A stretch of DNA of 64,000 nucleotides, taken from Bubalus kerabau (Eukaryota; Chordata; Mammalia; Artiodactyla; Bovidae). Under the pieces are notes generated by a model, which worked only from the letters and a program-made list of their open reading frames with translations, ran no database searches and was not told the origin of the DNA. Both the position numbers and the translations under genes were made by a program. The stretch covers positions 166,490,240 to 166,554,239 of the forward strand of contig NC_073625.1 in assembly GCF_029407905.1 (NCBI RefSeq). The letters run 5' to 3'. This document shows, one piece after another, positions 11,856 to 22,740 of the stretch (its first letter is position 1; every line of letters begins with the position of its first letter).

Positions 11856-12357
11856 CATCACACAAAATGTGGATACTCCGTGGAAAATTCTTAAAGAGAT
11901 GGGAATACTAGACCACCTCACCTGCCTCCTGAGAAACCTGTAAGCAGGTCAAGAAGCAACAGTTAGAACCAGACATGGAACAACAGACTACTTCAAAACT
12001 GGGAAAAGAGACTCTTGAGAGCCCCTTGGACTGCAAGAAGATCCAACCAGTCAATCCTAAAGCAATTCAGCCCTGAATATTCGTTGGAAGGACTGATGCT
12101 GAAGCTGAAACTCCAATACTTTGACCACCTTATGCAAAGAACCAACTTGTTTGAAAAGACCCTGATGCTGGGAAAGATTGAAGGTGAGAGGAGAAGGGGA
12201 CGGCAGAGGATGAGATGGTTGGATGGCAACACCAACTCAATGGACATGAGTTTGAGTAAGCTCCAGGAGTTGGTGATGGACAAGTGGATGCAGTTGGTGT
12301 GCTGCAGTCCATGGGGTCTCAAAGAGTTGGACACAACTGAGTGACTGAACTGACTGA
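11856..12357 (+). mobile_element. BovB LINE with large internal deletion
   Basis: Starts in the RT at the 'gtggatcacaac' region, runs to the GKG motif region near 12005, then jumps directly to 'agactcttgagagcccc', the C-terminal domain. The copy at 1-1264 holds about 550 bp between these points, including the YADD motif. The rest runs to the natural 3' end at 12357 ('gactgaactgactga'). The junction has short A/G-rich microhomology. A TAA replaces TAT in the LYAGQE motif near 11940. Head-to-head with the previous copy. Confidence 0.9.
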
Positions 12358-13329
12358 CCACAGTGTCTATTGTTAATAATAAATTGCCTTCATTACTCAA
12401 CTGAAATGGAATATTGTTTCCAGGATTATATTATCAACAGGTATGTCAGGGTTACCTATATTTTCTAACATCTTTTGATATTTGACTTCTTGAAGGAGAT
12501 TCATGTTGACTTTCTGTTTACTTACCCCTACTCTCCAGTTTCATCACTACAATCTCCTTGGGGACAAAGTCTCTTTATCTTCTTTTTAGTTATTTCTTGT
12601 ACATTTTGCACCATCTCTAACAGATAACAGGAATTATCTACACAATTAAATTTGAATAAAATAGTTTACATAAATCAAGTTAAAACTAATTGAGCTGAAA
12701 AACGTATTCTCCAATAGTTGTTGTTTTCCTTTTGATTCTTGTCTAATACCAAATCTGTTATTGAGATTACTTACCCTCTTGTTTAGTCTTGATCTGTAAA
12801 AAAGACATAATTAGTAAAATATTTTTTCACATGAGATGGTTTTAGTTTCTTTGGCTCTTGAAATTTGTCAGAGAGAGCAGAATTTTTATGCTTCAATTTA
12901 TTTGTATTTCCAAACAGATACCAGAAAAAAATAAAGCCGTGTTTGATAGCACTTACCCTTAACATAAACCTCTATATGGAGATCTTATCAGTTGAAAATA
13001 ACAGATTAAATTAAAGTCTGAAGATGCCACATAGAAATGGAAAATAATTAAAATCAAGATATTAATTATATCAACACCAGTTTAACATATTAATGAAATT
13101 ATAGGTACTTCCTTAATTATACCAAAACTTACCAATACCTGTGCCTGTGGAAGCCTCCTGATTTATTGCACCTCCTTGCATTGCTGAGCCTGAAGAGCTT
13201 GATATGAATCTGTTCTTATTCTTGATAATTGAACCTCCTCTAAGCTATTCCTTTTATACTTACCCTTCCCCATTCCAAGTCCCAGCAGAAGGTTTAATAA
13301 CGGATTCCAAGATTAAGCATGACTTTCCA
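12358..13329. other. Unique DNA, no gene seen
   Basis: AT-rich. I found no repeat signature and no open frame with coding character. Confidence 0.5.
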
Positions 13330-13760
13330 CACATTTGGCTTAATTCATTAAGATGACTTCTCTCACAATTCTGGTGTCTTAGCTGAGAAGGCTAGAACGC
13401 TGTGAAGCAGGCTGGCATCTCTATCTCTCTGCAGGCCTTCCCCATGTGGCTGACTTGGACTTACTCAGGGCATGGCAATCTCAGGATAGTCTTTTTTGCA
13501 TGGTGTTGGCACTCAGCGTTCTTTATGGTCCAACTCTCACATCCATACATGACTACTAGAAAAAACCATAGCTTGAGAGCAAGGAAGAAGCTACTATATA
13601 CAACATATTTGACCTTAAAAATCACAGAGTTACTTCTATGTCTTTTTTGATTATACAGGGCCCACCTAGATCAGCATAAGAGGAAACCACACAAAAGGAT
13701 TAATACTAGGAGGCATAGCTCACTAGGGCCATCTTGGAAGAGGCCCTGCTATCTTTTATA
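13330..13760 (+). repeat. Ancient eutherian repeat (same unassigned family as 1861-2925)
   Basis: The recognisable order is 'cacaattctggtgtcttag', 'cttccccatgtggctgac', 'gagagcaaggaagaagc' and 'ggccatcttggaagaggcc'. It is interrupted by a 69-bp BovB sliver at 13506-13574. Confidence 0.42.
13506..13574 (-). mobile_element. 69-bp BovB sliver lacking both ends
   Basis: This stretch is antisense BovB C-terminal sequence and matches 11361-11429 at 68 of 69 positions, the single difference being A/G at 11372/13517. It shares private variants of that copy ('ctttatggtccaac', 'actactagaaaaaacc') that other copies in the window lack. It has no BovB 3' terminus and no target duplication, so it did not arrive by normal target-primed insertion. 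Confidence 0.85.
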
Positions 13761-13769
13761 ACCCTTTAA

Positions 13770-13803
13770 GCAAAAAAAAACAAAAACAAAAACAAAAAAA
13801 AAC
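13770..13803. repeat. A-rich simple repeat (CAAAAA)n
   Basis: A9, then repeated CAAAAA units, then A9. Confidence 0.8.
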
Positions 13804-14044
13804 TAACAGAGACCATTTATAAGAAATGTATTTTTGCCTCAGTAGCTTTTTCTCTCTTTAATTTTGAAACTATGAATTCAATAATAACCTCTGTTACATA
13901 ACACAAACAATAATTTTTGCCCTGGGCAATATATGTGGTATGCAATAGAGATCCAGTTTGTATCTTTAGTTTAGTTTGTATATGTACTTCTGGTTTAGTA
14001 CACATTTCTGAAAGGATTCACAAATTCTTATTAAAATGCCACAT

Positions 14045-14160
14045 GAAAATATTTTAAGATATACTTGCTGAATACCTACCATATGCTAGGTACTAGGGAT
14101 ATATCAATTAACAAAAATCGGTCTTATCTTCAGAGAGTTTAAAATTAGGACAAGCAGTGC
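14045..14160 (+). repeat. Old MIR/L2-type relic
   Basis: 'tgaatacctaccatatgc', 'taggtactagggatat' and 'atcaattaacaaaaat' follow the order of a familiar ancient mammalian repeat core. Too diverged to name safely. Confidence 0.4.
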
Positions 14161-15109
14161 TTGCTGTTTCCACATTTCAATTTCCTCTTGGACAGATCCT
14201 TGTATAGTTCATCCAAAATTATTTTTCTCAGAGCTTCACACCTTATCTGAAATGTCTTTCATGCTGAAAGAAGCTGTCTTTCAGGTTGCAAAAAGAGTTT
14301 AGCAAATGAAACACAGTATGAATGATAAATGTTAACTATTTCTTCTCTCCTTCCCCTATATGATTTCACATGGGACTTATTAAGAGAAGATGTATTTCTT
14401 CTTTTGGGTCATGAAGAACATTTTTTTTTCATCTGTATTCTCCAAGGAAGCTCATGGTGAAATAGATAAAATGTCAGAAATAATTAAGAAAAATGCAAGG
14501 GTATCCAACAACCTAAAATTATACCTTTTGGTGATGCCTACTTTCATCTCCTTGGTCCCTTGACAGATATAAACACCAACTTATCACATCCTTTAGATGA
14601 TGGTGTGTTAAATCAATGTGAATGAACTCATGGGACAGTAAATGGGGAGGATGAAAAAATTCTCTTAGAAAGCAGAGGTCATGGAATCTAGGAAGTCAAT
14701 ATACACTATACTATAGATACAAAATCTAGAATCCTTCAGAACTCTTGTATTTAAAGCCTCCTAAATCTGTTTTATCATTTTTACTTGTTTCAATTATACT
14801 TTCATCTGATCAGTTTTTAACCTACTATTTTCTTTAACCACAGAAATTGCTTTTTTAAATATTTATTTCAGTTTTACCCTCATCTTTCACTGTTAGCTAT
14901 TTAGATCACTATGGTAGTAAAAACAACACAGGAAAAGTGGATCACTTGTATCAGAAACATGATACCTCACAATCATGGGAATCTCCTTTACAAAGACAGC
15001 ATTTATTTCCTTGCCTCAGTTGAAATACTTTTATTCTAGATGCACAACTAATTTTAATGAAATGTACCTAAGTATCAGTTATTATTACTTTTCTTTTTGA
15101 TTAACTATG
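14161..15109. other. Unique AT-rich DNA, no gene seen
   Basis: No repeat or coding signature recognised. Confidence 0.5.
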
Positions 15110-15302
15110 ATGTGTGCTCAGTCATGTCCAATTTTTTGTGGCCCCGTGGAGTATAGCCTGCCAGTCTCCTTATGCCTGTGGGATTCTCCAGACAAGAATA
15201 CTGCTGTGGGTTGCCATGCCCTCCTCCAGGGGATCTTCCCGACCCAGGGATCAAACCTGCATCTCTTGTGTCTCCTGCTTTGGCAGGCGGATTCTTTACC
15301 AC
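15110..15302 (-). mobile_element. Bov-tA SINE, 5' end missing
   Basis: Minus-strand SINE with tail at 15110 and head at about 15250-15302. Roughly the first 20 bases of the head are missing where it meets the next SINE. The left flank 'ttaactatgat' (15102-15112) resembles 'ttagctatgat' just right of the next SINE (15437-15447), so the pair may share one target duplication. Confidence 0.9.
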
Positions 15303-15305
15303 AAT

Positions 15306-15437
15306 ATGCTGCTGCTGTTAAGTCACTTTAGTCGTGTCCAACTCAGTGCAACCCCATAGATGGCAGCCCACCAGGCTCCTCTGTCCACGGGATTCTCTGA
15401 GCAAGAATACTGGAGTTGGTTGCCATTTCCTTCTCCA
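15306..15437 (-). mobile_element. BOV-A SINE monomer
   Basis: The (CAG)n tail appears as 'gctgctgctg' at 15307, and the unit runs to 'ccatttccttctcca' at 15423-15437. It abuts the preceding Bov-tA with only a few bases between them. Confidence 0.9.
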
Positions 15438-16419
15438 TTAGCTATGATAAACTATGATAAGTAGATATAAATTATTTATTGATATTCTATTTATTTGAAA
15501 TACATGCTATTAAAAATTTTGAACAAGTAGATAAAATATCTGTAACTACATTAATATTTGCCTGTCTAAAACTCTTGATTTCTCATTAGTAGTGGTAGTA
15601 CAATAAAACAGATAAAAGCTTTAAAATGTACGAGTGTTGAGCAAGTCAAAGGAGTTGCTCACAGCATAAATTTAGCTCTGCTCCTCTAAGTCATCCATTT
15701 TAACAGAACAAGGTGATCCTTAGATTAACCCTGTCTTTAGATGGCCACATATGTCTAATTCTAGGAATGACATTAGATATTTCATTTACCTGCACATTCT
15801 CCAATATATAAATAATATTGGTCTGTAATTGGCTTTGGCTTTTTTTTTTTTTTTTCCTGGCAAACTTGGGTAGGGGAGAAGTTATTGACTTTCAGACTTC
15901 TAAAGATACCAAAAATGCTAAGGCTTTATCTGAATAACTAAAAATCCCAATTAGTGAAATCTAAAATATCAGCATTTTGTTACATCTATTACATCAAAGT
16001 TGCAGTATGTATTTGCTAATATATATTCTGTATCCCTTCTACAATATCTTGGATACTTCACAGAAGTTCCCATAAGTGGGAAATTTAAAATTATATCCTT
16101 GTGTCTAGAGATATAAATTTTGTATAAGTGACCAAGAATATATTTGCAATTAGTAAATGCAATTTGAGGTAAGCTGACATCATTGTAAGTTTAACAAGTT
16201 CTCTTCCAAATATTCAATTCAAGTTTTCACTTGGCAACCATAAGATGTATAAATATTTGGAACATTTTAAAATAAATACACTTGAAAGACATTTTGGAGA
16301 TTTAAAATTTTGTACTTTAATAATCTGAAATGTATTCATGAAAACTGACTTTCCTTATATGTAAATATGTACATGCATGTTAATAAGCTTTCTATTTTAT
16401 ATACATAAAATTCAATATA
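15438..16419. other. Unique AT-rich DNA with a T16 run
   Basis: No coding or ruminant repeat signature. A T16 run lies at 15840-15855. Confidence 0.5.
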
Positions 16420-18600
16420 CTGCTTGTTTTTTTGTTCAACAGTTAACAACTGTGTATATTTAAAGTATACAGTTTGATTATTTGATGTGCATATGTATCT
16501 TGAATTAATTACTGCATTCAAGTTTATTAACATATTTGTCCCTTAGATACCAATTTTCTTGTGTGCCAGGACCACTTAAAATCTCTTAGCAAATGTCAAG
16601 TGTAAAATATTGTTAACTATGCTCATATTGTTGTACATTAGATCTACAAAACTTATTCATCTTGCATAATTGAAACTTTGTACTCTTTGACCAACATCTT
16701 CCCACCTATGCCTCTCATCAACCCCTGGCAAGTATTCTTCCCTTTTATATGAGATTTATTACTTTAGATTCTACATATAACTAGCTTATTTCCCTAGCAT
16801 AGCATCCTTCACATTCAGTTCTAACAGGGTACTTCTAGTGGTGATGAATTTCATCAGTTTTTGTATATTTGGCAACGTCTATTCCTCTGCTTCATTTTTT
16901 AAAGGATAATTTTGCCAGGTATAGTAATCTTGATTGGTAGTATTTTCCTTCAGTATTTTGAATATCTTATCTGAATCTTATCATATGTAAATTTTCTACT
17001 GAGAAATCCATGGATGACCTTATGTTATTTCCATTTATGCTATGAATTACTTTTCAAAATTCTCTTTGACTTTTAGCAATTTAATTATAATGTGTCTTAG
17101 TGTAAATCTCTTTAATTTCATCTTACTTGGGAATTTGGGGGCTTTGGGATTTATGAATCTGGGTGTCCATTTTCCTCCTCAGATTTGGGAAATTTAAAGC
17201 CATTATTTCCTCAAATATATTTTCTGCCCTTTTCTTTTTCTCTGCTCTTTCTGGTAACCCCATAATGTTCATATTGAATCTTTTGGTTATTTCCCGCAAA
17301 TCTTTTAGACTTTCTTTACTCTTTTTCACTCTTTTTTCTTTCTAAATGACTTGTTCACAAATTCTTCTTCTTCTTCTTTTTTTTTTTTTTTTGCTTGAGT
17401 CTGCTGTTAAAGTTTTGTATTGTGTTTTTCCTTTCATTCATTGCATTTCTCAGCTGCAGAATTTCTGTTTGGTCCCTTTTTATGATCAATCTCTGTTGAA
17501 CTTATTGTTGTGTTCATGAATTGCTTTTCTGATTTCATTGAATTTTGTTCTCTTTTAGCTCACCAAGCTCACTTTAAAATTATTTTGAATTCTTTGACAA
17601 TCATTTTTTTTTGTAGCTCTTTATTTCTTTATATTTAGTTCCTGAAAATTTATTGGGTTCCTTAGGTGGTGTCCTATTTCCTTGATTTTTTCTGTTTATT
17701 GTGGACTTGCATAGTTGTCTGTATGTTTGAGGGAACAGTCACCTCTTCCAGACTTTATGGACTGGTTTTGGTGGGGAAAGACCTTCATTTATGGGTGAAT
17801 GTGAGGGTGTTCATGGGTGGGGTATGGTGGTTCTGTGGGGGCTCAGCAGTGGTATAGTCTTTATAGTCTCTGTGGAGTTCTGTCAGTGAAGATAACACCA
17901 CCAGTGAAGACTGATGAGATCTTCAGTGGCCCAGGCTGTGGGTATTTGTGATGCTGAAGTCTTCTGAGGTCCTTCAGTCTTCCTTTTTCCCTGCAAGAGG
18001 GAGTCCTGGCTGAGGGAATTTCTCTTGGCTTTGGGTCTGGCCTGCAGGTGTACATGCACTGGCAGTAGCACCAGGTTTGGGGTCCATGGGTGGTTGTAGC
18101 AGCCGTGACATTGGTGTCTGGGCTGCAGGAGAGGGGAGTGTTGGTTCTAGCCCCAGAGTTTGGGAATGAGGCACACACAGCAGCAGCTCCTTTGAAAAAA
18201 GTGTTTTACAGCAATGCTTACTTCTTTTCCAAGGGAGGTAGGCAAAGTAGCCTGGGTTCAGGGCCTGTGAAAACTGTAGGCATCCTAAGTAGTGAATGTT
18301 GCAGATTTCTGTGGTGGTGGTGAGGGCTGTTGGGATCCTCCTGCTCTCCTTTTCCAGCATAGGAGAATGTTGCATGGAGGGGATCCCTCTTGGGGATGGG
18401 CTATGCCAGACTGAGGTATGGGGTGACACAGGCAAATGCTTCCTATGCTTATATAAGAGGTGATCCTGGGTTTCCATGACCCAACTTGTTTCTGCAGCTC
18501 TGCCATTGTATTCTGGAGCTCTCTGAAAGATATTTTCATTGGCATATAGCTGTTTATTCATTGTTCTTATTGTTTTTGTTGGGACCTCCTAGTCTTCCCT
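16420..18600 (-). mobile_element. Old LINE-1 / HAL1-like element, antisense, ORF1 but no ORF2 seen
   Basis: On the minus strand the order from high to low coordinate is: a GC-richer segment like an L1 5' UTR (18560-17700); the ORF1 coiled-coil region (about 17650-17340, interrupted by a T-rich run at 17369-17391); the ORF1 core at 17329-17123, which reads NIFEEIMALNFPNL, very close to the ORF1p signature NLFEEIMAENFPNL; ORF1 C-terminus (KLSF-type motif near 16915); and then L1 3'-UTR-like sequence (16860-16430, with 'ttgaccaacatcttcccacc'). ORF2 (endonuclease/RT) is not recognisable between ORF1 and the 3' UTR. This fits HAL1, the known L1 derivative without ORF2, or an L1 that lost ORF2 by deletion. 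ORF1p is an RNA-binding trimer that coats L1 RNA. The copy is decayed. Confidence 0.62.
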
Positions 18601-18638
18601 CTTGCTGATATCATCCCCCCCATATACTGCTATTTAAT

Positions 18639-19022
18639 TTTTTCTTCCTTTTTAAAAATTTTTTATTGAAGGATAATCATTTTACAGAATTTTGTGGGTT
18701 TTTGTCATACAACAAGAATCAGCCAAAGGTATATCTATGTCCCCTCCCTCCTGAACCTCTTTCCCAATCCCAACCTTCAGCCTATCACAGAGCCCTGTTT
18801 TAGTTCCCTGAGTCAGACAGCAAATTCCCATTGGCTATCTATTTTACATATGGTATTGTAAATTTCCATGTTACTCTCTCCATACATCTCCCCTTCTCCC
18901 TCCTTCCCTCCCCACCATGTCCAAAGGTCTGTTCTTTACGTCTGTTTCTCGACTTCTGCCCTGAAAACAAATTCATCAGTGCTTTTTAGATTCCATATAT
19001 ATGTGTCAGTATACAATATTTA
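18639..19022 (-). mobile_element. Ruminant LINE-1 3' fragment with 11-bp target duplication
   Basis: Antisense L1 3' region: 'ttttattgaaggataatc', 'tggctatctattttacat' and 'ttccatatatatgtgtcag' are characteristic of the cattle-lineage L1. The perfect 11-bp repeat 'tgctatttaat' flanks it at 18628-18638 and 19023-19033. The T-rich start at 18639 is the poly(A) tail on the minus strand. Confidence 0.82.
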
Positions 19023-19033
19023 TGCTATTTAAT

Positions 19034-20921
19034 ATTGAATTGATATTCTGCCAACTAACCATTTGCTAGGGTCACAGTTAAACATATATATTAGTATTCA
19101 CCACTTTTGTTGTTTTTACTTTGTCTACTCTTCTGCTATGGGGGTGGAGGTGGAGACCAAATATCCTAAAAGACCAGTTACAAATGAGACACCACTGGAG
19201 CATATAGTGAAAAGTAGTAGTTGTCTTGGGAACCTAGTCAAAATTAATGCTTTCAAACCCTGACTCTTCTACTCAGGTAACCTTTTAGTTCAGCAGTTTT
19301 CAGGTACACTTTGATATTAAAAATCAGATCTCTTAATACCGGTAGAAATGTATCAGCTGAATGCCTTTTTTCCTTCTTCATGTGTTATATTCCTTAACTG
19401 TAGTTTTACTTGGGGTAGTTGGACCTTGCAAGACCTTCAGTTATTCCAGCTAAACAAATTTCAATACACTTAGGTAGAAATTTAATATATAAATCAAACA
19501 GCAGGAGAAAATCTTAAATTCTCATTTTTTGTGTGTTTTATTCCAAGAGGTTTACTAATCCTAATATGTAATTCTTTTTACCAACTTGAAGAAGTAATAT
19601 TTTTTTTGTAAAAAATTATAAAATGTAGAAAAATTAAATAAATCAAAAAGTACACATAAATCCATCACTTTTATCTTGTTATATTTTGTTCCAGTATTTT
19701 TATCACATATTTTGGAATGATGCCATATTTTTCTACACTCTCAAGAATCTGTTGCCTAACAATTTATCCAATTACTATAATAATTTGTAATGATAGTATA
19801 ATACCACATTGGTAGTATTACTATTGCACTGATAATGTATTTGAAATACTGTACTGTGGTTAATTTGTTATATTTTCTTATAGGTACAATGTTGACTCAA
19901 ACTGTGTGCCATTTTGCAGTTTTTCTTACTTATTGTCAAATTATTCTCTCGATTCTAGAATAGTTCTAGAGTCTGGAATGTCTTCATCAATTTATGGGCC
20001 TTCCATCAAAGTAAGGAAGCTTCAATATCATCATCCTCTGTCTAAATTTGGGATTTGACAATGGAATAGTCTCAACAAGAGAATTTTGCATCTCATTTAT
20101 TTATTAGCAAAGTTGAACATACTTTTTACTTTATTAAATATTTATATTTATTACTATTTTTAAGTAAATTATATATACTCAGCTCTTGTCCACTTATTTG
20201 TTGATGTTTTCTATTTTCATTTTCCTTTAAAAACTTCAATATAAAAATATTTTTAATTTGATGGAAATTAAATTAATCTTCCATCTTCCTAGTGTCTTCC
20301 TTTGTGTGTGTGTGTTTAGAAAATTCTTCCCAAATCCAAAATTAGAAAAAAATGCTTTCTATATTTTCTTCTGAGTGTTTCATGATTTTGTTACATTTAA
20401 TTATTTAAGGAATTTAATGCCTGGTTAGAGAAGAAAATCATGGCTGGGCTAATGCATTTATAGTAACTACTTCATTTAACTACCATACCAGTTCTGTAAG
20501 ATATATATATCACTAATCTTAACAGAAAATCAAGAGACATAGAGATGTTATTACCAAAAGTTAAACATCTAGTAAGTGGTGTATCTAACTGTTATAATCC
20601 ACCTTAGCATGAGAAGTTTTCCTCTGCAACTTTATAGATGTAAAGTAGCTTTCCACAAGAACTTCCAGAATGCTGCCTAATCAGACTTGATTATGGGAGA
20701 TCCTTATTATTTAGTTCTGGTCTTTGCACCATACCACCAATATGTTTCCTTTGCCTATGATCAGCTTCATGAGAAAATTGATCTACTATATACTGCTTTT
20801 CACTAGAGACTAGCGTCGTCTTCTCTCTTTTGGTATCAAATGCTGTCATCTTCTTATCTACTTATTTCAAGCATAGATGAGGCCCTTTTCCTTGATTTTA
20901 CATAGGCTTGGACTGTGGACT
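19034..20921. other. AT-rich DNA, partly very old L1-like sequence; no gene seen
   Basis: From about 19590 to 20340 the antisense sequence has the flavour of ancient L1 3' DNA (for example 'tatttattagcaaagttgaacat' split over 20098-20120), but the divergence is too great for a firm call. A 66-codon frame at 19063-19263 has no recognisable domain. Confidence 0.35.
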
Positions 20922-21188
20922 GTGTTAGTTCCTCAGTCATGTCCAACTCTTTGCGACCCCATGGACTGTAGCTTGCCAGGCTTATTTGTCCATGGAATTC
21001 TCCAGGCAAGAATACTGAAAATGGGTTGCCATTCCCTTCTCCAGAGGAACTTCCCAACCCAGGGATTGAACCCTGGTCTTCTGCCTCACAGGCAGATTCT
21101 TTACCATTTGAGCTAGAGGGAAGTCATAACCACCTGTCTCCTGCGTTGGCAGGCAGATTCTTTACTTCTGAGCCACCTGGGTAGCCCT
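20922..21188 (-). mobile_element. Bov-tA SINE with duplicated tRNA-like head
   Basis: The body and tail at 20922-21060 are followed by two successive head segments, each containing 'ggcagattcttta' (about 21091 and 21151) and each ending in a degenerate 'gagc...ggga/gggt' box. A normal Bov-tA has one head. The second copy ends in 'gagccacctgggtagccc'. Compare 35484-35791. Confidence 0.85.
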
Positions 21189-21605
21189 AATAAAGGCTTA
21201 GTCATGCAAAGATCTGGAGATAACTTCTCATGAGACTTTGCTAGAGGTTCAGAAATAACGAAAGAGAAGCTCAAAATGGAGATTAGTGCACAAGTTCAGG
21301 AACTCGCTCTGGAATGACTCCTGATTTCAAGAAGAGACATCTCACCCCTACTACTTGAAAAGGAAGCTCAACTTTACCACCAGAAGGGGCAAGGTGCCCC
21401 AAGACTAGCCTCACCCAGTAGGGCTTCTGACATCTTTGTGTGTAACTGGGGCCAAAGTAATTTTTGACCATAGAGGGAGCAAGAAGATTTTCCCTTTTAC
21501 TCACTCACTCAAATGGTTGTTCACTCATTCACATCTTCAGTCTTAATTTTTCTGCCACAGCATGCATCTCTTCATACTATAAAGTGTGAATATACATTTC
21601 AAATT
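21189..21605. other. Unique DNA, no gene seen
   Basis: No repeat signature. A 73-codon minus-strand frame at 21283-21504 shows no domain. Confidence 0.45.
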
Positions 21606-21963
21606 ATGGTGCTGGAGAAGACTCTTGAGAGTCCCTTGGACTGCAAGGAGATCAAACCAGTTAATCCTGGAGGAAATCAACCCTGAATATTCATTGGAAG
21701 GACTGAGGCTGAAGCTGAATTTCCAATACTTTGGCCACCTGTGGTGAAGAGCTAACTAACTGGAAAAGACCCTGATTCTAGGAAACATTGAGGGCAGGGA
21801 GAGAAGGGGGTGACCGAGGATGAGATGGTTAGATAGCATCACTGGCTCAATGGTTATGAGTTGGAGCAAACTCCGGGAGATAGTGAAGGACAGGGAAATC
21901 TGGTGTGCTGCAGTTCATGTGGTCCCAAAGAATCAGACACGATTTAGCAATTGAACAAAACAA
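21606..21963 (+). mobile_element. BovB LINE 3' fragment, highly diverged
   Basis: Starts at 'ggtgctggagaagactc' in the C-terminal domain and ends at the degenerate terminus 'gatttagcaattgaac' near 21963. More substitutions than in the other copies ('gtggtgaagagctaac', 'gggtgaccgagg') suggest an older insertion. Confidence 0.9.
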
Positions 21964-22329
21964 TGATATATTTTCTTCTGGGGAAACTCCTCCCCTAAAC
22001 ACACACACACATTCACATGCACAGGTCTGGTCTATTCTAATCCTGTGACATCAATAAAAGGACCAACTATAGTGGTCCAGAGCAGTATCAGTCATCTAGA
22101 GGAAGCATGTCAGGTTTGCTCAGGTTATTTTTCATTCCTTTCTCTAATCAGCCATCTAAAACAGATGGTGATCTCTTCTGGCTATCCTTGTCTATGTGTG
22201 GGGAAAAAACCCTCAAAACCAATGACTTTAAAAAGATATTTTGTTTACGTGTGTGTATGTAATTTAAGACTTGGCAGAACCAGTTTGTCTTTATTTTACT
22301 TGGCATCACCAAAGATAGCTTAATTCCTG

Positions 22330-22740
22330 GGAATTAATGTCAACTGAAGAATTGTTCACTTACATGTCTGGCAGCTGTAACTGTCTGTCAGTTGAGATCT
22401 TAGCTAAGGCTACCCTACCCAGCCCAGCACCTATACAGGATGTTGTGATGTGGCCTGGGATTCCTCACAATATTATGTTTGGGTTCAAAGGGTGTGCATC
22501 CCAAGAGACAGAGAACCAGATGGAAGTTATATTACTTTATAACCTATCATTGAAAGTCACATAACATCATTTCCACCACATTCTATTAAACCAAAGCAAC
22601 CACAAAGCTCCATCCAGTTTCAAAGAGATGGGAAATGGACTGTACTTCTTGAAGGAGGGTTAACAAGGTTCTGGAGAAGTCTGTGAGTACAGAAGTATTG
22701 CTGTGCTGATTTTATAAAACAACCTGCCACAGTCTCCCTT
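22330..22740 (+). repeat. Ancient eutherian repeat (same unassigned family as 1861-2925)
   Basis: 'tgtggcctgggattcctcac', 'gtgcatcccaagagac', 'gaaagtcacataacatc', 'tttccaccacattctatt' and 'cctgccacagtctcc' occur in the same order as in the other two relics. A 75-codon frame at 22337-22564 falls inside it and is not a gene. Confidence 0.45.

Noticed and set aside
17974..18561. 195-codon minus-strand open frame, the third longest in the window
   Set aside because: It lies in the GC-richer 5' UTR-like part of the antisense L1/HAL1 element, has no recognised domain, and follows no splice or promoter signal. L1 5' UTRs often hold such frames by chance.
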